NCBI RefSeq assembly: GCF_950100655.1
Contig: NZ_CATNLY010000003.1
Coordinates: forward strand, 1-42,552
Direction: 5' to 3'
DNA length: 42,552 nucleotides
Source: Pleomorphomonas sp. T1.2MG-36
Lineage (GTDB): Bacteria > Pseudomonadota > Alphaproteobacteria > Rhizobiales > Pleomorphomonadaceae
Part shown: one piece after another, positions 8,565-17,022 of the stretch
How positions within the stretch are numbered: the stretch's first letter is position 1
Layout: each line of letters begins with the position of its first letter
Translations under genes and position numbers: made by a program
Notes under the pieces: model-generated
The model's input: only the letters and a program-made list of their open reading frames with translations
Database searches by the model: none
Told to the model about the DNA's origin: nothing

Positions 8565-8734
8565 GCATCGGGCCGAAAAGTGGCCTTCCGGTTTTCGGAC
8601 CAACCCGATGCCAAACGAAGAACCAAGCATCGGGCCGAAAAGTGGTCCCCGGTTTTCGGACCAGCCCGATGCCAAACGAAGAACCAAGCATCGGGCCAAA
8701 AAGTGGCCTTCCGGTTTTCGGACCAACCCGATGC
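8565..8734. repeat. Three tandem long hairpins in the efflux operon leader
   Basis: Three copies (8565-8611, 8627-8672, 8688-8734; period 61-62 bp) of an element with outer arms GCATCGGG/CCCGATGC and inner arms CCGAAAA/TTTTCGG, linked by CAAACGAAGAACCAA. The inner part resembles the widespread rhizobial intergenic palindrome (AAAAGTGG...CCGGTTTT). The array lies in the presumed 5' untranslated leader between the TetR operators and the first ORF, where it could affect transcription or RNA stability. Confidence 0.85.
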
Positions 8735-8782
8735 CCAGCAAAGTCTACCCCTACCGACCGCCCGGCGCGCAGGAGACCTGCC

Positions 8783-8983
8783 ATGAAGCACGAACTCACC
8801 CTGGACGAACTCCTCCGCGATCCGCTGGTGCTCACCGTCATGCGGGCCGACCGGGTTCACCCCGAGCGGCTGCGCCGCGAGCTGCGCGCGGTGGGCGATC
8901 GCTACCTCAACGGCGGCAGGGACGAGACGGTTCCCTGCTGGATGGCGGCCGCCACCGGTCGCGGCGAGGCCTGCGCATGGTAA
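8783..8983 (+). CDS. Small hypothetical protein coupled to the RND pump
   Basis: This 66-aa protein starts MKHELTLDELLRDPLVLTVM. The ATG is preceded by AGGAG with good spacing. Its stop overlaps the pump's start (ATGGTAA, 8977-8983), so the two are translationally coupled. There is no signal peptide or membrane segment, the charge is mixed and a helical fold is likely. No family function is recognised. The coding call rests on start signal and coupling. Confidence 0.65.
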   Translation: MKHELTLDELLRDPLVLTVMRADRVHPERLRRELRAVGDRYLNGGRDETVPCWMAAATGRGEACAW

Positions 8984-11900
8984 ACTTCTTCACCGGACGG
9001 CCGATCTTCGCCTCGGCCATCGCCATCATCATGGTTCTGGCCGGCGCCATCTGCTACGTGCTGCTGCCCGTCGCCCAGTTTCCGGAGATATCGCCGCCGC
9101 AGGTGGTGGTGTCCGCCCACTACCCCGGCGCCGGCGCCCAGGTGGTGGCCGACACGGTGACCACCCCGCTGGAACAGCAGATCAACGGCGTCGAGGGCAT
9201 GACCTACATGTCCTCGTCGAGCTCCAACGACGGCTCGTCGACCATCACCGTCACCTTCGACGTCGGCTACCCCATCAACACCGCCGCCGTCGACGTGCAG
9301 AACCGCGTGTCGCAGGCGGCCTCCTCGCTGCCGGCCATCGTCAACCAGACGGGCGTGTCGGTGAGGAAGCAGAACCCCAACTTCGTCCTCATCGTCAACC
9401 TCACCTCGCCCGACGGCTCGGTCGATCCGGTGGCGCTCAGCAACTACGCCGCCCTGCAGATCCTCGATCCGCTGAAGCGGGTGCCCGGCGTCGGCGACGT
9501 GCAGGTGTTCGGCGAGCGGCGCTATTCCATGCGCGTCTGGCTCGACCCCGACAAGCTCGCCAACCTCGGCCTCACCGCCGTCGATGCGCAAGCGGCGATT
9601 GCCGAACAGAACGTGCAGGTGGCCGCCGGCAAGATCGGCCAGGCGCCCGCCCCCGCCGGCACCGCCTTCGAAATGCAGGTCAACGCCGTCGGCCGTCTTT
9701 CCAGCCCCGAGGAGTTCGGCGACATCGTGCTGCGCGCCGATGGGCCGAGCGGCGCCGTGGTGCGCCTGAAGGATGTCGCCCGCATCGAGCTGGGCGCGCT
9801 GCAATATTCCTCCTCCGCCTTCTTCGGCAAGGACCCCACGGTGGCGCTCGGCGTGTTCCAGATGCCCGGCTCCAACGCGCTCGACCTGCAGGCCGGCGTC
9901 AAGGCCAGGATGGAGGAGCTGTCCAAGCGCTTCCCGGCCGGCATCGCCTACGCCATCCACTACGACACCACCACCTTCGTGCAGGCGTCGATGGACGACG
10001 TGTTGAAGACGCTGGGCGAGGCGCTGGTGCTGGTCATCGCCGTGGTGTTCGTCTTCCTGCAAAGCTGGCGCACCACCGTCATCCCGGCCATCGCCATTCC
10101 GGTGTCGCTGATCGGCACGCTGGTGGTGATGGAGCTTCTGGGCTTCTCGCTCAACATGCTCTCGCTGCTCGGCATGGTGCTCGCCATCGGCCTCGTGGTC
10201 GACGACGCCATCGTGGTGGTGGAGAACGTCGAGCGGCAGATCGAGGCCGGCCTCAAGCCGCTCGCCGCCACGCGCAAGGCGATGAGCGAGGTCACCGGCC
10301 CCATCATCGCCACCACGGCGGTGCTGATGGCGGTGTTCATCCCCGTCGCCTTCATTCCCGGCGTCACCGGCCAGCTCTACAACCAGTTCGCGCTCACCGT
10401 GGCGATCTCGGTCGGCATATCCGCCTTCAACTCGCTGACGCTGAGCCCCGCCCTGTCGGCCGCCTTCCTGCGCCACCAGGGGCCGGTGCGCTTCCCGCCC
10501 TTCCGCTGGTTCAACGCGGCCTTCGGCGCCATGTCGCATGCCTATGCCGCCAGCGTCGGCGTGCTGGTGAAGGCGCGCTATCTGGTGCTCGCCCTGTTCG
10601 TCGTCACCATCGGCGCCACCTATTGGCTGTGGAGCCGCACGCCCTCCACCTTCCTGCCGGTGGAAGACCAGGGCTATTTCTTCGTGGTGGTTCAGTTGCC
10701 CGACGGCGCCTCGCTGGAACGCACCAACGCCGTGGCCGAACAGGTGCGCGACATCCTGGAAAAGACGCCGGGCATCGAGATCGTCGGCGCCATCTCCGGC
10801 CTCAACTTCCTGACGTCGGCGGCGCAGTCCAACGCGGCGGTGGAGTTCGCCATCCTGAAGCCGTGGGAAGAGCGCGGGCCCGAGCAGCACGCCTCGCGCA
10901 TCGTCGAGGAAGTCCGGCCCAAGCTGATGGCCATCCCCGACGCCTTCGCCCTCAGTTTCGATCCGCCGTCCATCCCCGGCCTCGGCGCCACGGGCGGCTT
11001 CGAGTTCCAGGTGAAGGACCTGACGGGACAGGGCAGCCAGGCGCTGAACGACGCCACGCAGGGCCTGCTCGCCGCCGCCCGCCAGCAGCCCGAACTCAAC
11101 GCCCACCAGCTGTTCTCAAGCTTCGGCACCTCGACGCCGCAGTTCGTCTACGACCTCGACCGCAACAAGGCCAAGCTCCTCGGCCTCAGCCTGCCGGATA
11201 TCTTCAACACCTTGCAGATCTATCTCGGCTCGCTCTACGTCAACGACTTCAACCTGTTCGGCCGCACCTTCCGCGTGACGCTGCAGGCCGACCAGGACGC
11301 CCGCTCCTCGGCCACCAACCTGACGCGCCTCTATGTGAGGAATGCCAGCGGCGGCATGGTGCCGCTCTCCACCCTGGGTGAACTGAAGCCCACCGTGGGT
11401 CCGGAAACCGTGCCGCACTACAACTCCAACGCCTCGGCGCTGATCAACGGCGGCCCGGCCCCCGGCTTCTCGTCGGGCCAGGCGATCGCCGCCATGGAGC
11501 GGGTGGCGAACGAAACGCTGCCGCGCGACTTCGGCTACGAGTGGACGGGCATCACCTTCCAGGAGCTGAAGGCCGGATCGGCGGCGACGGCGGTGTTCAT
11601 CCTCGCCATCGTCTTCGTCTTCCTCATCCTCGCCGCCCAGTACGAAAGCTGGACCATGCCCTTCGTGGTGCTGCTCACCGTGCCGCTCGCCCTGTTCGGC
11701 GCGCTCGGGGCGATCCAGTGGCGCGGCATGCAGATCGACGTCTACTCGCAGATCGGCTTCGTCATGCTGATCGGCCTTGCCGCCAAGAACGCCATCCTGA
11801 TCGTCGAGTTCGCCCGCCGGCGGCGCGACGACGGGCTCGGCATCGTCGAGGCGGCCACCGAGGCCGCGCGCCTGCGCCTCCGCCCCATCCTGATGACGGC

Positions 11901-12177
11901 GCTGGCCTTCATCTTGGGAGCGGTGCCCTTGATGCTGGCCACCGGGGCGGGCGCCGCCAGCCGGCAGTCGCTCGGCACCACGGTGGTGGGCGGCATGCTG
12001 GCGGCCACCGTGCTCACCATGGTCTTCACCCCCGTGTTCTACGTGGTGATCGAGCGCCTGCGCGAGCGGTGGAACCCCGCCGCCGTCGAGCGCGACGCCG
12101 CCCACTTCCATCACGCCCATCATCCCGTGGCCGCCAACGAGGCCGACGACATCGACCTGTCCAAGGCCGCCGAGTGA
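8977..12177 (+). CDS. RND (HAE1) multidrug efflux permease
   Basis: This 1066-aa protein is an inner-membrane proton/drug antiporter of the AcrB/MexB class that would work with the adaptor encoded downstream and a TolC-type channel not in this window. It begins NFFTGRPIFASAIAIIMVLA (TM1) and has the proton-relay pair D409-D410 in GLVVDDAIVVVEN (TM4) and the family's FAL...GAVPLMLATGAGAASR segment near the C-terminus. Length is normal for the family. Start 8977 overlaps the small ORF's stop. Gene order is permease before adaptor, the reverse of acrAB. Expression is probably controlled by the divergent TetR. Confidence 0.95.
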   Translation: MVNFFTGRPIFASAIAIIMVLAGAICYVLLPVAQFPEISPPQVVVSAHYPGAGAQVVADTVTTPLEQQINGVEGMTYMSSSSSNDGSSTITVTFDVGYPINTAAVDVQNRVSQAASSLPAIVNQTGVSVRKQNPNFVLIVNLTSPDGSVDPVALSNYAALQILDPLKRVPGVGDVQVFGERRYSMRVWLDPDKLANLGLTAVDAQAAIAEQNVQVAAGKIGQAPAPAGTAFEMQVNAVGRLSSPEEFGDIVLRADGPSGAVVRLKDVARIELGALQYSSSAFFGKDPTVALGVFQMPGSNALDLQAGVKARMEELSKRFPAGIAYAIHYDTTTFVQASMDDVLKTLGEALVLVIAVVFVFLQSWRTTVIPAIAIPVSLIGTLVVMELLGFSLNMLSLLGMVLAIGLVVDDAIVVVENVERQIEAGLKPLAATRKAMSEVTGPIIATTAVLMAVFIPVAFIPGVTGQLYNQFALTVAISVGISAFNSLTLSPALSAAFLRHQGPVRFPPFRWFNAAFGAMSHAYAASVGVLVKARYLVLALFVVTIGATYWLWSRTPSTFLPVEDQGYFFVVVQLPDGASLERTNAVAEQVRDILEKTPGIEIVGAISGLNFLTSAAQSNAAVEFAILKPWEERGPEQHASRIVEEVRPKLMAIPDAFALSFDPPSIPGLGATGGFEFQVKDLTGQGSQALNDATQGLLAAARQQPELNAHQLFSSFGTSTPQFVYDLDRNKAKLLGLSLPDIFNTLQIYLGSLYVNDFNLFGRTFRVTLQADQDARSSATNLTRLYVRNASGGMVPLSTLGELKPTVGPETVPHYNSNASALINGGPAPGFSSGQAIAAMERVANETLPRDFGYEWTGITFQELKAGSAATAVFILAIVFVFLILAAQYESWTMPFVVLLTVPLALFGALGAIQWRGMQIDVYSQIGFVMLIGLAAKNAILIVEFARRRRDDGLGIVEAATEAARLRLRPILMTALAFILGAVPLMLATGAGAASRQSLGTTVVGGMLAATVLTMVFTPVFYVVIERLRERWNPAAVERDAAHFHHAHHPVAANEADDIDLSKAAE

Positions 12178-12257
12178 TACCGAGATGCATTGAAAATGCC
12201 TCTCGGTATTCGGCTTGCCGATTTCTCATACCACTGACGCAAATGAGAAATCGGCAA
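12177..12257. repeat. Two strong hairpins between pump and adaptor genes
   Basis: Hairpin 1: ATACCGAGA (12177-12185) pairs with TCTCGGTAT (12201-12209). Hairpin 2: 15-bp perfect arms 12215-12229 and 12243-12257 (TTGCCGATTTCTCAT/ATGAGAAATCGGCAA) with a 13-base loop. There is no T-run, so they look like RNA-processing or translation-balance structures, or a different mobile palindrome, rather than a terminator. Confidence 0.75.
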
Positions 12258-12317
12258 AGATTTCAATGAGCGGATGCGTCAGCATCTTCGCGAATTGGTT
12301 TGACCGGAGTTTCCGCC

Positions 12318-13514
12318 ATGTCCTTGCTCAAGAGACGCCCCTTTGCCTCCCTCCTGACACTGGCCGTTCTGGCCGGCGGCGCCAGCCTGTTCCACCCGGC
12401 GGTGCGGACCTACGTCGAGGCGCGCCTGCCCCTTGGCGACCTCCTCGCCCCCCCGGCGGCCGCCACCCCCGCCGCCCCGGCCATGCAGGCCATGCCGGTG
12501 CCCGTCGAGAAGGTGGCCAAGCGCACGCTGCCGGTCTATCTCGACTATCCCGCCCGCACCGAGGCCATCCAGTCGGTGTCGCTGCAGGCCAAGGTCACCG
12601 GCTACCTGAAGGAGCGCGTGGTGGCCGACGGCGCCGACGTCAAAGCCGGCGACGTGCTCTATGTCATCGACGACCGCGACGCCCGCACGGCGCTCGCCGA
12701 GGCCCAGGCGCAGCTCGAGCGCGACACCGCCCAGGGCGACTATCTCCGCTCCAGCCTCAAGCGCGGCGAGGAGCTGTCGCAGAAGGGCTTCCTGGCGAAA
12801 GACGGCTTCGACCAGCGGACGAGTTCGCTGCGCCAGGCCGAGGCGGCCATCGCCATCGCCAGGGCAGCCGTCGAGGCGGCCGAGCTCGACATCGAGCGGT
12901 CCACCATCCGCGCCCCCTTCGCCGGCCGCGTCGGTCGCAGCGCGGCGTCGGTGGGCACGCTCGTCACCTCCGGCCAGACGGTGCTCAACACGCTGGTGCA
13001 GCTCGACCCCGTCTACGTCGCCTTCAACCCGGCCGAAAAGGAGCTAGCCGCCATCAAGGCCGCGCTCGGCAAGGGCGAGGTGACGGCCGAAATCACCCTG
13101 CCCGGCCAGCAAGGCAGCAAGCCCTACGCCGGCAAGCTCACCTTCATCGACAACCGCCTCGACGCCTCCACCGGCACGGTCGCCGCCCGCGCCACCATCG
13201 CCAACACCGCCTTCGACCTGTTGCCCGGCCAATACGTCCACCTGCGCCTCTCCGTCGGCAGCCAGCCCGACATGCTGATGGCCCCGCAAGTGGCCCTCGG
13301 CTCCAGCCAGCTCGGCAAATTCGTCTACGTCGTCGGCAAGGACAGCATGGTGGAACAGCGCATGGTGGAGGTGGGCCGCACCGACGGCAACCAGATCGCC
13401 ATCCTGTCAGGCCTCACGGAGAAGGACCTGATCATCTCCGGCAACCTCCAGAAGATCTGGCCGGGGGTGCCGGTGCAGCCCCTGCCGACCCCGGAAAAGC
13501 TCGCCTCGCGGTAG
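12318..13514 (+). CDS. RND efflux periplasmic adaptor (MFP/HlyD family)
   Basis: This 398-aa membrane-fusion protein bridges the RND pump and the outer-membrane channel. An N-terminal hydrophobic anchor or signal (residues 8-25) is followed by the barrel-sandwich half LQAKVTGYLKERVVADG (about 95-110), an alpha-hairpin of coiled helices (LAEAQAQLERDTAQGDY...QAEAAIAIARAAVEAAELD), the second lipoyl half with the family signature STIRAPFAGRVG, and beta-barrel domains. No lipobox cysteine is seen. ATG 12318 has GGAG nine bases upstream; 12300 is less likely. It is separated from the pump by two hairpins that may lower or uncouple its expression. Confidence 0.92.
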   Translation: MSLLKRRPFASLLTLAVLAGGASLFHPAVRTYVEARLPLGDLLAPPAAATPAAPAMQAMPVPVEKVAKRTLPVYLDYPARTEAIQSVSLQAKVTGYLKERVVADGADVKAGDVLYVIDDRDARTALAEAQAQLERDTAQGDYLRSSLKRGEELSQKGFLAKDGFDQRTSSLRQAEAAIAIARAAVEAAELDIERSTIRAPFAGRVGRSAASVGTLVTSGQTVLNTLVQLDPVYVAFNPAEKELAAIKAALGKGEVTAEITLPGQQGSKPYAGKLTFIDNRLDASTGTVAARATIANTAFDLLPGQYVHLRLSVGSQPDMLMAPQVALGSSQLGKFVYVVGKDSMVEQRMVEVGRTDGNQIAILSGLTEKDLIISGNLQKIWPGVPVQPLPTPEKLASR

Positions 13515-13540
13515 TCCCGCCGACACCCCGCGAGCGACAT

Positions 13541-13575
13541 CCGCCGCCGGTTCGAAAGAGCCGGCGGCGGTGGTG
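13541..13575 (+). terminator. Rho-independent-like hairpin after the efflux operon
   Basis: CCGCCGCCGG-TTCGAAAGAG-CCGGCGGCGG: perfect 10-bp stem followed by TGGTGTG and TTT. The same stem and nearly the same loop recur at 17886-17915 after the dioxygenase gene, so it is a reused terminator cassette. Confidence 0.65.
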
Positions 13576-13643
13576 TGTTTGGGGGGCGGTATCCTTCATG
13601 GGTGTTGCAAGGGCGGCCGATAGTGCCCGCGCGCCTCTTCCTG

Positions 13644-13972
13644 CCCGAGGTCCTCGCTTTCGCAAGGATGACAGCGTGATGGAAGCGGGAGAAAGCTGGA
13701 TAGGGCGGCGAGCCGAAATGGAAAGCGAGGCTACGTCCAGTGATACGACGCACTATCAACCTGAAACATATATATAAATTGTCATCCTTGCGCAGGCGAG
13801 GACCTCGGGCAGAAAGAGGCAATCGGCCGATATAGCGTTCCCCTTCCCTCCATATAGATCCGTCATCCTCGCGCAGGCGAGGACCTCAGGCAGGATGGGG
13901 CGACCCGCCAATATAGCGCGCCCTCTTCCCTCCATATAGATCCGTCATCCTTGCGCAGGCGAGGACCTCAGG
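13644..13972. repeat. Cluster of four dispersed palindromes
   Basis: One inverted copy (13644-13672) and three forward copies (13781-13809, 13862-13890, 13944-13972) spaced 81-82 bp apart. Stems are CCTCGC or CCTTGC with GCGAGG; the T variants still pair by G-U when read as RNA on the GTCATCC strand. The forward copies are preceded by CTCCATATAGATCC. No gene is seen from 13515 to 14104. Confidence 0.85.
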
Positions 13973-14104
13973 CAGAAAGGGGCGATCGGCCGATATAGGT
14001 CTCCCCCTTCCCCACCTCCCGCATTGCTGGCGCACCACCCGTCAAGCGTGCTACGCCTTGCCAAGGAATTGAGTGACGCCACCATCCGGAGTGGACGCTT
14101 GACG

Positions 14105-14677
14105 ATGACGACGGTGACAGGGCCCGCGACGAAGCTTCCCGCCTATTGCAAGTGGCTCGGCCTCTATTACGTGCTCGTCGGGATCCTGATGGTTCTCCCC
14201 GTCTTCCTGAACGCCGCCCACATCCAATGGCTGCCCTCTCCATCTTTTGCCATCACGATAAAAATGGTCGCTCTCGTTGTAGCCCTTGCGACCTCGCTGT
14301 CCTGCTGGCTGATGTTCCGGCATATCGGCAGAATCCGGCAAGTCGACAGGGATGGCCAAGGCACACCGGCCGTCCTTCTATCGTGCCTTTTCCTTGCGGT
14401 TTGCGGATACTACTCGACAATCACGACAGTCCCCCTGGCCGCCGCCACACTCGCTGGCGACGACATGGAAATGACGTTCGTGGTCAAGGACGTAAAGCCC
14501 TACCCGATCAAGCGGTGCGGATATGCCGTCGAACTTGAGTACCTGTCGCCGCACTACGGCACGCTCTGCAACTTCCCGCCCGAGTTTACCGATAGCCTCA
14601 GCCCCGGCACGCAGATCGTCGTGACCGGACGCGGAACCTCGTGGGGCCTGTTCGTTGAAAGCGCCCGAAGACTGTAA
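14105..14677 (+). CDS. Hypothetical integral membrane protein
   Basis: This 190-aa protein has three probable membrane segments (about residues 16-37, 48-68, 84-105), then a soluble C-terminal domain of about 75 residues containing two cysteines (KRCGY and TLCNF) that could form a disulfide in the periplasm. No family is recognised. The first in-frame ATG with a plausible context is 14105; the frame opens earlier at 14024 but that stretch looks non-coding. It is isolated between palindrome clusters, with no operon partner. Confidence 0.7.
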   Translation: MTTVTGPATKLPAYCKWLGLYYVLVGILMVLPVFLNAAHIQWLPSPSFAITIKMVALVVALATSLSCWLMFRHIGRIRQVDRDGQGTPAVLLSCLFLAVCGYYSTITTVPLAAATLAGDDMEMTFVVKDVKPYPIKRCGYAVELEYLSPHYGTLCNFPPEFTDSLSPGTQIVVTGRGTSWGLFVESARRL

Positions 14678-14737
14678 GCGGCATTGAGAAAAACCAGAGC
14701 GCGCCGCGCTATCCGCTTGTGCCCCATATATATAACT

Positions 14738-14765
14738 GTCCTCCTCTGCCCTCGCAGAGGATGAC
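14738..14765. repeat. Solitary hybrid palindrome
   Basis: GTC-CTCCTCTGC-CCT-CGCAGAGGAT-GAC. Both ends look like the outer (GTC/GAC) side of the family, as if two inverted copies had recombined at the loop. It lies near the end of the convergent PIN-like gene. Confidence 0.7.
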
Positions 14766-14793
14766 AGCGGATGGAAAAGTAAAGGGTGTCTCG

Positions 14794-15198
14794 CTACAAA
14801 CGCAAAGTTTGCAGTTTAGTCTGGCCCGATTGCTTCCAAGGGACTCGAAAGCCACCTTCAGCTATTCGCGCTTGGCCGAGTACCAGTGGCCACCAAAGAA
14901 CCAACTGCGCCGCTTTCAGCCAATACTTCTTTTCTGACCACTGTTTGTCCAGAACAAACACTGTGTGCCCGGCTCGGCGGAGTGCTGCCCTCTCCGCGTC
15001 GTTGTTCTTCGTGAAACGATCGATAGAAACAATGACCCAAGCTCCGTCGAGCGAGGTGATCCAGTGGATATCAGGCGTGTTCGGCGCAAACCGATCCCTT
15101 AGGTGGATGACTTCTGAGACATCAGGCTCTGTAGACGACAACTCCCGCATGGCGTGGGCCATGTGTGGAGACAGGTTATTGTCGAAAAAGACCTTCAA
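14794..15198 (-). CDS. PIN-like domain toxin (PIN_10/DUF5615-like)
   Basis: This 134-aa protein begins KVFFDNNLSPHMAHAM, the opening acidic strand of small PIN-like proteins, followed by VSIDRFTKNNDAERAAL with further acidic residues, then VFVLDKQWSEKKYW. PIN enzymes are metal-dependent RNases that act as VapC-type toxins. The start codon is TTG (15198), overlapping the TGA of the upstream DUF433 gene, so the two are translationally coupled in an antitoxin-toxin order. RNase activity is inferred. Confidence 0.75.
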   Translation of the reverse strand: MKVFFDNNLSPHMAHAMRELSSTEPDVSEVIHLRDRFAPNTPDIHWITSLDGAWVIVSIDRFTKNNDAERAALRRAGHTVFVLDKQWSEKKYWLKAAQLVLWWPLVLGQARIAEGGFRVPWKQSGQTKLQTLRL

Positions 15199-15890
15199 GC
15201 TGCCAGCCGCTCCTCAAATCGTATCGCAGCCTCGACCTGCCGTGGATCGATATCGAAGATTCTAGCGACTGCGTTCTTGTCGTCATCCTCGGCTTTATAC
15301 GCAGCATAGAGCGTGTCCGTCGGTATTCCAGCGCCGCTGAGAATAGGGGCGCCAAACTGGATCGCCGGGTCCAGGACCACCGCCTTTCCCTTATCAGGGA
15401 ACCACCTGCGGGCAGCATCGCCTTCGTAGTCGATCCCGGCATATAGAGACGGTGTGACAATCTCGGAGAAGACGTACTGCCTACCGGCAGGTTCTATTAG
15501 GTGCGTACCGCCAGCAGCATCGATCGCTTCAGCGAAGATGCGCTTCCCATCGGTGAGAAAGCGCCTCATGGTTAAGGGATACTCACCACCGAATCTCTCG
15601 CGAGCAGCGTCTGCAGTTGCACGAATGACGCTGACATGAACCCCGTGTTTGACAAAAGCATTCACTAACCTGAGCTCAAGTAGATCTCGAAAACCAATTG
15701 TGGGCTCAGGAAGATCTTCATCCGCAAGCTGCGTACGCCAAAGCGGCTGTGAAATCCGACTCTCGCCACGATATTTCCTGCCGTACCCCAGCAGCCAACG
15801 GCGAACAGAGCGTGGATTCGCCCCGACAAGCCGTGAGGCTTGCGGCAAGCTATACAGGCCAGTTCCAATAAGCGAGGTATCAGCGGTCAT
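15195..15890 (-). CDS. DUF433-type antitoxin partner with N-terminal HTH
   Basis: This 231-aa protein has an N-terminal MerR-like helix-turn-helix (YSLPQASRLVGANPRSVRRWL, residues about 13-33) and a C-terminal DUF433 domain (DPAIQFGAPILSGAGIPTDTLYAAYKAE...VARIFDIDPRQVEAAIRFE), which is typical of antitoxins encoded beside PIN-like toxins. It probably binds its own promoter and the toxin. ATG at 15890 is chosen; an in-frame TTG at 15908 is possible. The pair is visibly less GC-rich than its neighbours. Confidence 0.78.
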   Translation of the reverse strand: MTADTSLIGTGLYSLPQASRLVGANPRSVRRWLLGYGRKYRGESRISQPLWRTQLADEDLPEPTIGFRDLLELRLVNAFVKHGVHVSVIRATADAARERFGGEYPLTMRRFLTDGKRIFAEAIDAAGGTHLIEPAGRQYVFSEIVTPSLYAGIDYEGDAARRWFPDKGKAVVLDPAIQFGAPILSGAGIPTDTLYAAYKAEDDDKNAVARIFDIDPRQVEAAIRFEERLAA

Positions 15891-16003
15891 TTCAGCTTTC
15901 GAGCCCAAATTCGGAAAAGAAGCATCAATGGGCTAGCTTCCATATGGGGGGGATCGCAAGCCCGATGCAATAGGCGAAACGGGTTGGCATGCTCACGATC
16001 AAT

Positions 16004-16504
16004 TCAGAGGGGAACACGCGAGGCCAATACCCCGTCAGCGTTCCCGGCGGTTAGCCTCCCCTCCCTCAAGAACGCCACGAACCGCCCCCGGAACACCCCC
16101 ACCGCCTCGTCCCCGCAGCTCAGCCCCGCGTCGATCTCGATCCGCGCCTTCTTCCGGCTCTCCAGCGTCTTCACGAACCCCGGCCAATCGGCTTCGGCGC
16201 TCACCGCGCCCGTCGCCACGAACTCCCCTCGTATCGGCCGCAGATACTCCATCGCGTTGGAGTGGATGACGATCTCGGACGGCAGGCCGGCGTCGATCAG
16301 GCGGACGTGCAGCGTCGACCAAGCCGCGAGAATGCAAAGGGTCGAGGCGCTGCCGCCGAAGCCGGTGCCCTTGGGATTGATGTTGGGGGCGAGCGGGGCG
16401 GACAGCGTGACGGTGTCCGAGGTGACGGCGCGCACCGACATGCCCATGGCCTTGGTAAGCGGGATCTGCTGGTGCAGATAGATTTCCAGATCGTCTCGTT
16501 CCAT
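16004..16504 (-). CDS. Putative thioesterase, YiiD C-terminal-domain-like (hotdog fold)
   Basis: This 166-aa protein resembles the hotdog-fold thioesterase domain found at the C-terminus of E. coli YiiD. It opens LEIYLHQQIPLTKAMGMSV, then NINPKGTGFGGSASTLCILAAWSTL, the substrate-pocket helix, and ends with RGRFVAFLREG. It would hydrolyse an acyl-thioester of unknown identity. Start 16504 has GGAG upstream. The frame extends to 16684 only because it runs through a palindrome copy. There is no operon partner. Confidence 0.7.
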   Translation of the reverse strand: MERDDLEIYLHQQIPLTKAMGMSVRAVTSDTVTLSAPLAPNINPKGTGFGGSASTLCILAAWSTLHVRLIDAGLPSEIVIHSNAMEYLRPIRGEFVATGAVSAEADWPGFVKTLESRKKARIEIDAGLSCGDEAVGVFRGRFVAFLREGRLTAGNADGVLASRVPL

Positions 16505-16581
16505 CGCGTGGCCGCTCCAGCGCATCTGCCCTGACAGGGCAAGGCGGGAGCAAGCTATCCCAACGGCGGCGCCTCTTCCTG

Positions 16582-16749
16582 CCTGAGGTCCTCTGCCTTC
16601 GCAGAGGAGGACAGCTTTATATATAGGAAACAGCGGGATAGTGCGTCGTTCTCTGGATAGAGCGTCGCGCATCGGATGGCGCAACGCTCTTCGGCTGGTC
16701 TCCTGTTCCCATCATACTGTCCTCCTCTGCGAAGACAGAGGACCTCAGG
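16582..16749. repeat. Tail-to-tail palindrome pair
   Basis: An inverted copy at 16582-16612 (CCTCTGC/GCAGAGG) and a forward copy at 16719-16749 (CCTCTGC, loop GAAG, ACAGAGG) are separated by the typical spacer containing TTTATATATAGGAAACAGCGGGATA. The remaining sequence up to the dioxygenase at 17023 shows no gene. Confidence 0.8.
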
Positions 16750-17022
16750 CAGGAAGAAGCAATAGGCCGATATGGGGCTCCTCCACCACGGAACCATCGT
16801 CGCCACCGCGCGCCCCTGTTTTCCACCGCCGATATGTGCTATGCATACGGCATCATGCGACGCGGCCTCGTGTCGTGATGCGCCCTGCCCACACCAACAC
16901 GTGGTCCCCCAGATGTTCATGTCCACATTCTTCCCGCTGATCTGACCGACTGACAGTCGTGCCGGCGCGCTTGCGCCATTCGGATCAAGACGGCCCCACT
17001 GATATGGCGGCCGAAGGAATGA

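Noticed and set aside
8902..11106. Long open frames on the minus strand across the RND gene (and similarly 28273-30450)
   Set aside because: High-GC shadow frames with low-complexity Arg/Gly/His-rich translations; the opposite strand has clear family motifs.
12215..13777. Alternative plus-frame reading through the adaptor gene
   Set aside because: Translation is Arg/Pro/Ala-rich noise; the adaptor frame carries the HlyD motifs.
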